A stretch of 64,000 nt of DNA. Source: Beroe forskalii. Taxonomy: Eukaryota; Ctenophora; Nuda; Beroida; Beroidae. A model generated the notes under the pieces. It did not search any database. It saw only the letters and a list, made by a program, of their open reading frames with translations, and was not told where the DNA came from. Of this stretch, positions 40,573 to 52,500 are shown piece after piece. The stretch spans positions 55,125-119,124 of the forward strand of contig WFMF01000510.1 of NCBI GenBank assembly GCA_011033025.1, in the 5' to 3' direction. The translations under genes were made by a program, and so were the position numbers. Within the stretch, counting starts at the first letter, position 1. Each line of letters begins with the position of its first letter.

Positions 40573-43500
40573 AGCTTCACGAGATGATGTGTCATGACAC
40601 CTGCATTGGGGGCTGCTGGGGACCCGGACCCTCTAACTGTGTTCAGTGCTCCAGGCTCTCGTTTGAGGGTCACTGCGTCGCCAGCTGTACTTCCTGCTAT
40701 GGTGAGTTGGCCGTGGTTCTGATATTTCATTACTTTCAACTTTTCAAGTTTTCAATGATTTATTTATTTTCTTCTGAATTCTTTTATGCTGTGGAAACTG
40801 TTTCGAGAAATTTTAAGCGTATATGAGCCCATGTAAAGACTTAAATACGTCATAATCATAAACTATAGGCTTGCTATCGGCTGGACCTATGACAGACAAC
40901 TTGTCATGGTGAATGTTGTACTGGCTATTCAGCTACATTTATTGGTAAAATCAGGATTCTTTGCATCACAGTATCATGTACGTTAAAATGCATGGCATTT
41001 GATGTCAACTAATGATTTGTCTGCAAAATTTACGTAACTCTTTGGTCTCGAAGTACATACGATTTTGAATATGGATCGCTAGGAACCTATCGCATTATGT
41101 TATGGAAGTGTTATGTTTTAATGGATTAATCCGAATATTCCATATTCATATTTTCTTGCCCAGATTTATGAATCTCTCAACAAACTAATTCGCAACTTGC
41201 GAAATATGTTATATTTGAAAGCCATTTTTATGACAATAACGCTATTTATTCGGAAAATACTTGAAACGAATGATAAGATTGAAAGATTCCGATTTTCGGA
41301 TTATATATTTTGCCATTTCGGAATTTGTGATGATCGATAGCTTGCAGAACTGCTGCATACCTTCCCATATATGGCGCATGTGCATTCGGCTGAGAGCTGT
41401 TAAGATAGCAAGATAAAATATGTAAATTCTTAGAAATGTCTAATTTGAAGTTCGGTTGACGATTGGACATGTTCTCCAGTGGACATGGGAATATTATCAT
41501 GCCAATAGTCAGTGCTAAGAGCAATGTGTGATCATTTTATCTGCAAGATTACAAGACAGCCGGTTATTGACAATTCCTGATTCTATATGAATAAACATTA
41601 TTAATATTAGCCTCCAAACGTCTGTACCCTGACATACCTTCGCCCATTTCCTTTGTTCTTGAAGCCCCTCTTTGGGTCTCAAGAATCCACCTTAAAATAG
41701 CTCCACCTTAAAATAGCTCCACCTTAAAATAGCTCCACCTTGAAATATCTACACCTTAAAATAGCTCAATCCCCCCTTCCCACCAGGTGGGTCAGGACAT
41801 CTCTCTAACCCCCTCCCTCAGGTGGGTCAGGACACCTCTCTAACTCCCTCCCTCAGGTGGGTCAGGACATCTCTCTAACCCCCCTTCCGCCATGGTGGGT
41901 CAGGACATCTCTCTCTACGAGGACGTTGAGAACAAGGTCTGCAAGCACTGTAACCCGGAGTGTGCAGCGGGATCCTCCTGCTCCGGACCCGAGCCCGACC
42001 AGTGCCGCAAGTGTAGGAACTACAGGGACGGACCTTACTGTGTCGCAGCCTGCCCCGCCATCAAGTACCCAAATGAAAATGTGAGTGTTGTGCATGGGAA
42101 TTGGTTGAATATGTTATTATTGATAAATTTTTTTTCGATTTTATTTTGAAACCTTTCTTCCATTCTCCAATCAAAATCTAGAATGTTGATATTGTTCTTT
42201 CACATTTTTCATTTTATCACCGTTGAGATTTTAAAAATAAATGTGATAGCGCAAGAAACGTATAAAAAATCTGTGAATTGTTTACTTATTAAATTGATAA
42301 AACGCCAGGAATAAATAGACATAATATTTTGATAGTAACGTTGTTGATAACATTTCTTTGAGCTTTTGAAGTATTCATAATCAAAAAGTTCAAAATTCTT
42401 GGGCAACGAAATCTAATAACATTATAAGCTTATAACTCAAGTACCCATGTAAGACTTGCCCTGCATAAAACGTTAAAAGATCTGCTGAGTCGTGAGTCTC
42501 ATACGCGGACGAAAAATGAAATAAAACGATATCACTCTGTCAAGTTTCCCGGTTGTTGATAACAGAATGGAATAAAGAAACTAAATACAATAAAAGTTTA
42601 GAAATGGAAATTTTGTAATAAATGTGAGCATTTTCTCTATAATTTTCTAACCATTGGAGGTCCAAATTTTCAGATTTATTTTCGCTGGCATAGCCGTGAG
42701 GTGCGCTACTCTTTCGTGAGCAAGTGTTGATTCATGGAAAACCATGGCATCATGATTCATGATATCACTTGAATTTTAAACTTATCCACCGTTGTTTGCA
42801 TAAAACTCTACAGTATCCAGAACGGCAGAACTTCATGAGTGCTTCTTGATATTCCAATGTAAATATTTTGTATCTAGTTTTACGTACCTTCACAGTCATG
42901 TAAAACCGACCAAAACGTGAGCTGCGTTCAAATTTTCAAAACAACATGTTGGAAAAATCTCTTAAAACTGTTGTATTATAAGTTTTGCATGTGATGTGAT
43001 TTGAAACTTTTCAAAATAGTAAAGGAAGCGAACTGCTGCGCTAGTCTATGTAGAGTCAAAATGTAAAAAAACATATTTTTTGAAATATAACTATGAACCA
43101 TCTTCTTTGTAATCTTGTAATCAATGATTAAGCCCCTTTCAATGGAGCTCGCAAGTAGAAAAGTAGGGGAGCTCATGATGAATGTATCCGTTTTAGATAC
43201 ACGCGTGTTATTTGTGTTATTTTCAGGGCACGTATACGGAATGCCACGTTTTATTTGTTATTTTCAGGACACTTGTCTGGAATGCCTCGTTTCTTATTTG
43301 TGTTATTTTCAGGGCACGTATCCGGAATGCCACGTGTTATTTGTGTTATTTTCAGGGCACGTGTTATTTGTGTTATTTGTGTTATTTTCAGGGCACGTGT
43401 TATTCATGTTATTTTCAGGGCACGTGTCTGCCACGTGTTATTTATGTTATATTTCCAGGGCACGTGTCTGGAATGCCATGAGAAGTGTATTGAGGAGCGG

Positions 43501-46500
43501 GGCTGCACCGGACCCAGCAGTGTCATTGGACCGGGAGGCTGCAACTTCTGTCCGGTGGTTCGGCTCATGGAGGAGACCTTCACGGAATCGAACGAGAAGA
43601 GACTTTGGGTACGTACCCTTTGTTCGGTTGTTAGGTTGTTTGTTTGTGTTTGTGTTTTCGTTTGTTTGTTTGTTTGTTTGTTTGGGTGCGTAGTTGTTTT
43701 CTTTTGTTCCTTTGTTCGTTCATGTGTTCATGTGTTTGTTTGTTTTTTGCTTGTGTATTTTTTAGTTGACCTGTCTACGTGTTTTTTATGTGTTTCAGGT
43801 GATAAGACTGCACAAGTTATGCTGGTTTTGTCTAGCTGTTTGCTTTTTTGTGAAACCAATAATGCACTTTCTACATCTGTGGGTTTAGTCTCTTTTTTTG
43901 ACGTTTAGTTTCTAAGAAATAGGAGTCAGAGATTTTGGGAGCTGAAGGAACGCGAGAGTACTAGCCACTGCGAGATCGAAGTTTTGTGGGTTTTACTTGC
44001 TCAATTTTTGCCATATTTTCTGCGAATTATTGTGGTTCGCTGAGCAAATACTTCGAATTTATGGCATTCCTCACATTTCTTTAGTGGTTTTACGGCATTA
44101 CTATAACTGACATACCACAGATCCCAACTAATACTATAGAGAACTTATCATTTACCTCGAAAAATTATCATTCTTATGCTGGTTGTAATTTTTGGTCGAT
44201 AACTACAACACTAACGTATTATATGTCTCTGCACTTGCACATTTTGGGAATTTCGTAAACAGTGAATTGCCTCCACAGGAATATTTAGCACAGTAATGAT
44301 AATGAACATTCCGCTTCCATTAGCACGTCAAAATAGGTCTGAGAACCGCGCGGAGAACTGCAGCCAGGCGACTTGAATTGACACAACTCCTGCATCTATG
44401 AATTAGATGCTGCGAGATTTTTGGAAGATAGAGTTCACAGTTCTGCGTCATCTTCTGAGATGTGACTAGATCCAGTCATTCCCAACTTCCTAACATCTTC
44501 CCGCCACTACCTCCTAAACATTTTCTGGCTACTGAGTGCGACCTCCTAAACAGCTACACCATGCCATCACATAACACTAACAGTGAAGGCGGTTTGTAAA
44601 CAGGAAAACTTTAGATTTCTGCAGCTCTAATATATAAAGCTAAGTAATAAGTATATTGCTCTGTTGTTTTTTGAAAACTGTCCAGCTCTGGAGAGGTGGC
44701 TTTGTAGTTCTCTAATGCGCCACATTCCTTGTACATATTTGTGTCAACACACAGGCAGTGTGTGCATGCCGGCACCAAGCAGTCTAGACGGCAAGGTACC
44801 AGTTCAGCACGCAAGGTACCAGAGCAGCACACGCGCTCATCTCAACACACTACCTCATGTAAACCTTGTAATGCGTGTACTGTAATGTCTGAGAAAACTT
44901 CAGCAGAAAAGAGCTACTGCTTTTGCAAAGTACTTAATATTCCTGCTGCAGTAGCTGCTCGGTCTAGCTATATCATCTCTGCCAAATTCTAAGTAATATT
45001 AAACGCCGCGCACGTGAAATAGGCGGTTCAACGTCATCAGCTCACTACATTAAGCTATGATAATGACGGCATCCTATCCGCCTATTTCTCATGAGCGGCG
45101 TATAATACGCTAAGAGCCGTAGTACGTGCCAGTAGCTCCCGTAATTCCCATATAATTGCTTCCGAGTCAAAAGTGAGCGGCAATGGATGAGATATATCCT
45201 AGTTCCTCAAGTTTTGGTAGAAAGGCGGTGTGACGTCATCAACTCTCCATTTTAATTCATGATAGTGACGTCACTGTCAAAGGTCTGTACCTCGTGTAGA
45301 TGAGGTCTAAGGTCTTCAGGAAGTGTTAGGAACTGGGTGCTCGCGAGGTATGTCATGTTATGAACACGCCTTGTTAACACAGGAAGGAGGGGATCAATAT
45401 ATAATGTGTGCACGGAATTATTATATAGCTCTAGTGGGTTTGAGAGAGAGAGGTGCAAGCATTCTTGGCACTCAACTATCCTGTGATAGTCGAGTTTCGA
45501 GGTTGCGCTTGAAAGGTAGGCAGTGGAGGGATAGGGTATTTGGTTAAGAATGAGGAATTTATTCATGACAGTGTAAACTGCCTATTGTTTGTGGATGGCA
45601 TGTTTATCTCTCTACGAATATCTCACTCTAACGAGGTGCTAGTAGTTTTGAACCCAGCTCTGAAAGTCACTTAATGGAAGACAGGAGAGCTGACTGTGGA
45701 ACTGTAGTGTCAAGGGCATGGGTAGATAAGACCTGGAGTGCTCTCTAAGTCAGAAGTCTTTTGGGAATTCTGGAAATTCCTAGTGGGCTTTCATGGAACT
45801 CTCCCGGAATTCCGTGAAGCTGCAATGCTGGATTACGTGAGGTCTGACTCTCGAGTTGGTCGAGTGTTAAGTCTTTCAGAAAGTGCGTTTTCACAGTGTT
45901 TGTAACCCTCTAACTCTGTAAATATGTGCGACTGTTATAAGTGTGCGTTTCTGTCGTTATAATATTTTCATAAAGGTGCGTTTGTATGCGTGTGTTGGTA
46001 AGTGTGCGTGTGTTCGTATGTTCGTAAGTTGGTAAGTTGTTGGTGTGTGCGTGTCTTTGAGGCTGGGTCTCTCCCTCTCTGTATCGCTCTGTAGAACTGA
46101 GAACACTCTGTGTGTGTATAGACAGTACCATGCTGTCATCACCCCCGTGTCCCCCAGCTGACTCCGTGTCTCCCTCCCACTCTACCCCTCTCTCTCTCTC
46201 CTCACACTCCTCCTCCTTCATGGCGTCACCCTGTCTACCGGCTGTCTCCCAGACAACACGTCGTGTTGCCATGGTAACAGGCGTGAGGTGTAGCTGAACT
46301 GAACCGCTACCATGTTACGAGTTTGGGCGGAAAGCGGGAGGAAGTGCGCCATGTGCCACCCTGGCACTACTCCATACCCGACTACTTGAGTCGAGTGCTA
46401 ATTCTCAGCCAGGCATTGACAAGCCATTACACCAATGGGAGGCCACTTAGCGACCCACGTGCGCTGCTTCAGCCAATGGGAGGCGTTTTAGTGCGGTCAC

Positions 46501-49500
46501 GTGACGGCTACATTTGATCACCTGCCTTAGACCCGGTTTGAAGTTGCTGAGCAAAGTCAAACATTCGAGCCCTGTTCTTTATATCCGCTAGTTTAGTTTG
46601 TGTTGTGGTTCAGACCTTCTTTTGACTGATCTTTTGACTCTATAGGATGCCCAATTGCACCAATGTGAGTAAGTGACGGTTTAATACCGCCGTAGGATGG
46701 GTTTATTTAATATCAATTTGTTAATTCATCAAATCTTCTTAAGATGAAAAAAATCTCTAGAATTTTTATAAGTTTGGTAGCAAACTCACAAATCTAATCA
46801 ACTGTTTATTAAGAGTCAAATTATTGTACGAATTGAGGTCAATGTAACACTTGATTTTGAAAGTTTGATTCGAATCTTGATTTAAAATTTCCGTGACATT
46901 CAATAATGACAACTCAAAGGCTCATGTATTTGTAATTTATAATGCATTCCCGTGTTGTTATGGATTGCATCTGATAACTGGTTAATTTTAGAGATATATG
47001 GGCCATGATAAAGCCTTCAGAAAATAATGACACCTCATTAGAGATATCTATTTGGTGCAAAATTCGGGGATATTACGAAAGAAATCCTCATAATATTTTT
47101 CACTATTGATTATCATCCCTGAATTTATTCATCATGAATTACCTATCTCAATTTTGAACGCATAATACGAGGTTCTAAACCCTCTATTTCCGCTCGACCA
47201 TAGCATTGACGATTGTTATTAAAGCGCATGCAAATATAAACCGCTCTCTCCCAAGTTCTTTAGAAGGGAGTATCGGTTTATCGATTTTTAATACCACTTT
47301 GACAGCAACAACTCCAGAAATTAAGAGTAATAAAGTAATGTTTGGTTGCTCTTATTCATATTTTGTGCCACACGAATGACAATACTATCGTCTAGATGAT
47401 CTAAATCAGGTCATATTATTTTAACAATTCATTCCCACAGCTGATCGACTCAAATTTAGTATTGCCCTTAGTGACAATCAAATTTCCATTCTAATGTAGT
47501 CGTATAGAAATCATACGATTATTAAACAAGTAGCTCATCTGATTAAAACGTCACATTTGGTCTCGGTGGTCCATATAAACGGCCCTCTAATAAAAGTTAT
47601 AAATATATACATCGTTACAACATATAACCATCAAGAAACCATATAGTGTAAACGGGCTACACTGAACGTTCTATATAATAGGTTTAATCGTATATAACAT
47701 GAATTTCAATATAACGCTGAAATAAAGTTTTAAACCCGATTCAATCCAACTACCTCACTTTTCACATTTAAAGGCCACCCTGGGGAGGGCTAGCTGAAGT
47801 CTTCCAAATATTCCGTAGCAGCCTCCGTTTTTCACCGTTCTTTTAGAATCAAGCGAATTATTAAGTACAAAGAAAGCTTCTGATAATTTCTACATTTCGT
47901 ATCGGCTATTCTGTTATTCTATTCCCTGTCCAGTGACAATTAGTGTTCATTCTTCAGTCCATTCTGTGATTATTAACGTGTCAGTTTGACCCGATTTGCC
48001 TGTTTTCATGCCTTTTATCTGTGACAGGGTTACTGTTTGTGAATCGTGTCTATGTGTGCGTGTGAATTATGATACATTCTATCTGAACCTGGAAATGACA
48101 CATTCTTGTCTTTGTGCTGGCAAATGAGGAGTGTGGTCTGTTTACGTGTTCCATGTTTCTCTGTCAGCCTGTCTGTCTGTATCAGTCTGTCTGTCTGTTT
48201 GTATCTCCGTGAAGGAACTCAGAAAGTGTCACTCCCTTGCCTCTGCACAGGGTTAGTGTATGCACTTTCCGTTACTTTTTCTCTGTTTTTTTTCTGTCTG
48301 TTTGCCTGTCTGTTTTCGTTTGCAGGATCTAACACAATCGTCTGCAGGGTCAGTGCGAGGCGGAATGTCTGTTTCTGTGTGTTTCTCTGTTTGTAACACA
48401 TCTTTGTCCAGGGTCAGTGTCTGTTTGTCTGTTTGTAACACATCCTTGTCTCTTTACAGGGTCAGTGTGAGGCGGAATGTGCAGCTGACCAATACGCAGA
48501 CAACTTCAAGCCCTACCCCACCCTTCCTACCCACGATCTAGATCACGAGGAACGAGTCAAGGTATGGAGCACCTGCTCATTTCCTTAATTTTGATTTTTG
48601 ATTTTGAATTTGGATAATACAGTATGATAATTTTGTTTTCTTGATACGATTAATTTTGATTTTTGCTTTTGAATTCCTGATGTTTGACAGTAAGGCTGGT
48701 CTCAACCTTTTGCGGGGTTTTAAGTCTGCAGAATTTATGTTTTCGCGTAAAACGTTCGCCTCTTCAAACACGCTCTTCTACGAACGAATTTTCGACAAAC
48801 TCTGAACGAATATTGGTCAAATGATTTCGTTGATGGAAAAAAGAAGATTCTTAGATTCCAGATTGTAAAATAAAAACTTAAGTAAGTTGTAGAAAGTTCC
48901 GTTAAATCATCCTACAAGGCGTGGACTACTCCCGGAAGTAAGCTCCACATACCTTGACATACCTGCATTATATGAGTGCTGACTTGTACATGATATATCC
49001 TGGGTGACTTTATATCATAAGGAGCTCATCTCTCCTTCACGGGGTACTAATTGACTTGAATTAAATCACACTCCTTCGCAAAGTTATTTGAACACGTACA
49101 CACTGCGCAAAGTTATTTGAGGTTCAACACAGCTTCAAGTTGTTGTAAAATCAAGCTTCAAGTAATTTGAATTGTCTTGGTGAATGTCTTAACCGTGCTG
49201 CTTTAATTCACCGCGCACTAATTTGTATTTTCTACGAGCGCCTTGCTCGACTGCTTTGAGCTTCCTGAACTGACGACGTTTTAGGTAAGACGACAGTTAG
49301 AATCAAATCAACCTTGGCCTGGCATCATATTTGTCCCGACAATAACAATTAATGTTTTTAAACAGAAAGAATGATAAAAATGCTAAACGTTATTGAAAAC
49401 GTCATAACTTAACCCTAGACGAATTCTTTGATGACGGTTTCTAGTTATTTCGTTAATATCTGTATATAAAAATACCAATGGCCAAAGGGTGGAGCATTAC

Positions 49501-52500
49501 AAAATCATATTATTTTCTTATCAAACTCTTGAATATTTTACAAAATATTTAGCGGATATTTCTCCACAATTGAGGAAGTACTTGACCTACTTAGGACCGA
49601 TATAACATTTCAAAGTTATCTGTCTCTGGTTAACGCATTTTACAAAGGTTCTATTGGAATAATATAACTTTGGGAATAACGACATTATCCTGGTTTAGAA
49701 TGGTAAATGTCGGGGATGATGGGACGAAACATTTCCTATTTTTTGTGCGTGACAAAAATAGCTATATTTTTACAAGATTTTTGTCGCTACTATTCGACTA
49801 ATGAGTAACTAAGTTTTAACAAAAGGGTAGAATTACAGAAACTTTTAATCCAATTTCTAACAAGGTGTGGCCTGTGGCCTGTGTATTTTGATACAATTGC
49901 GATGGTCTGACATGATACTAATGGTATTGCTCGCATATTATTCCTCCTATTCGCGGGGTAATGCAGAAATTAGAAACTCCTTTTTAAAATAACGAGCTGT
50001 GTTATGCAATGTGAGTGACTTTTTAAAAGTTATGCCGTGTGAAAAGATGCCCAAAATAATTTTTATATATTCCCCACACACATAGGGACCTGCAAGATTT
50101 CCAAACATTTTAGCAATTCTGAACGATACCGACTGAGGGTGAATAATATTTTGAGTGATCGGTTTGTTGTTTCCTGGGTCGTCAATCATCATTACCAAAA
50201 GTCATTGCCAGATCACCTGCTAGCGAATTATCTCCTTTATTACTGAGTTATGTATATTCAAAACTCACTTCGCGTCCCCCAAATTCTCGTTCAAACTTTA
50301 CATCATATGGTGCTCTAATTGAATTATACAAAATTAAGAAATCAGGAAATACACCAAATATACGATATTTCTGACATAACGTCCGTGAATAATAATTAGT
50401 GATTTACTGGACTCTGAGGCGGTATATATATTTACTTAATCGCACGGGGGCATTCTAATTCCAGTATTTTCTTTCAGTCACCTTTTTAATGTGTCGTGCG
50501 AGAAAAACGGCGTTTGGGACCCGTCAATTACTCACTTTCTAACATGATAATGACGTAACGATCGATAACCTATACTGATAACTGGAGTGCTTATTCTGTA
50601 CTTCTGTAGTCGTGATTACGAAAGAGTTAAAGCGTGCCCCGTTATTCGTATGTACTTTGCGCGGCGAGATAAAGACGAAGATAATGTGATTTAATTACCG
50701 TGGCTTTCAGTCAATTACATGCCTACCTGGAAAAGTGGTGGGCCAAGGTTTATAGTTATACGATATTTGAATGACAATTGTTTACAACTAAGATGGCCAA
50801 AGGGTGGAGCTTACTTGTTCTAAAAGTATATACTTGCTTGCTTGTACTCAGTACTTCAGATGATGAAACGAATAGGATTGTGGTTCGCTTAAATGCGGTG
50901 TTTTCTTACTTACTAAAGTAAGTTTACCGTGGGATACTAATCCGTGAATTTAGTGCTGAATAGTATAAGTACAACAAAGTGTGACCGGTGCGCGAGTATA
51001 ATTTGCAGCGTCATACCCCAAATCTCGTTAATCAAATTAGAGTGATCATCAAATCAGTGGGGGCCGGTATTATATGTAGTGTACACAGGTTAAGAAATGT
51101 ACAATACATACACAGCACATCGTCTAAATTAATCACTGTACACTGCTATACACGTTGGAATGTATTCATATTCGTCCTCTCTTAAGTAAACAAAATGATC
51201 TCTGCATGTTGCTGTGGTATGCGTTACTTAGTCGTCTTGTATTTCCATTAACACGACGGTTTCGGTGACTCTCATGTACATTTTGAGTGTAGCCACACGC
51301 ACATGTCGATACTGGTAATTTGACATTACTGATGTGTTTTATGTAAATATTACATACATAACTGAAACTAACATGTAACATGCATTTATCTTTTACCTTC
51401 GGTCGCGGGATGGTGTGTCGTTGCGCCACTAACCTGGACTAAGGAGAAATTGTAGTTTGTGGAACGCGCGAAGACATTTTCTCTTCTTGTCAGCGATTTT
51501 GGCGCTTCGCACGCGCGTTCTTATCCGACATTTTGTAACTTAACCACATGTGCTCATTCGTCGCTCCTAATTTTACGGTCGATGACTTTGAAGCTTTTTG
51601 CCGCCTAAATAATGATTTAGGCGGCAATGGATGTTACCAATCACAAGATGGAAAGAGCTTTTCTATTCTGTCAAAAACCCAACTGCTTGGACATCACAAA
51701 TTCATCCCTGTGGATTGGTATCTAAACTTCATATCCCTGACTGCCCTTTATTTTCAAGGCTGAAGGCCCCCCGCCACGGATTCCCCTGACTCCCCTTTAT
51801 TTTCAGGTCTGCACGCCTTGCCACGGTTTCTGCTCCTCCTGCATAGCGTCTGGTACCTCAGTGCACGTGTGCACGTGCAAGTACGCCAGAGATGAGGAGA
51901 TGTGTGTCGGTCAGTGTCCGCCTGGGAAATGGAGGTCTCTGATTGATAAGAAGTGCAGACCTTGCGATGGAGAGTGCCCCAGCAGTGAGTCATTTACTGG
52001 GTTCGTATCTTTATGTTACAATATCAATTTGTTACCTGTTAGAACGTTCATGTTATATTGATTGGATTGGAACGTTGTCAGAGTTGATGGGCTTGATCAA
52101 AGGGGATTCCAATCAAGCGTTCGTTGATTGGATTCCAATCAAGCGTTCGTTGATTGGATTCCAATCAAGCGTTCGTTGATCAGATTCCAATCAAGCGATC
52201 GTTGATTGGATTCCAATCAAGCGACCGTTGATTGGATTCCAATCAGTCGCCCGTTGATTGGATTCCAATCAGAATGGCCCAGAGGATTCCCATCACTAAT
52301 CGATGCCCGGATCACGAATCAGTGATTCCAATCAACGGCTACACCTATTCAGTCAAATGGTCTCCTGTCACTATGAGTTAAATCAAGGAATGTATCTCGG
52401 AATGCACATATTCGTATTTTTCCGCTTTTTAGTTTTCCTATTCCCTCCGTTCCTTGGTACGCCTTCGCACGACCAACTGTCATTATCACATCATTTAAAC

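Larger units (their letters stand above)
43609..48240. other. 4.8-kb receptor intron 3
   Basis: It starts with a TTTG/TTCG-rich tract (43615-43760). The middle (44.6-46.6 kb) is more GC-rich, with palindromes, CRE-like words and CCAAT/E-box motifs; the remainder is AT-rich. No exon homologous to the receptor is seen. Short open frames here lack recognisable domains. Confidence 0.5.

Noticed and set aside
43124-43908. Open frames of 189 and 217 aa across the exon 3 acceptor array
   Set aside because: They run through acceptor copies and low-complexity TTTG sequence; only 43459-43608 in the cysteine-rich frame is coding.
44611-46297. Short open frames in receptor intron 3 (for example 46112-46297)
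   Set aside because: Ser/Pro-rich or low-complexity, without homology or splice support; may be leader sequence at most.
52100-52272. CRISPR-like alternation of palindromes and short spacers
   Set aside because: Spacers are 7 bases and nearly identical, and the context is an animal intron.
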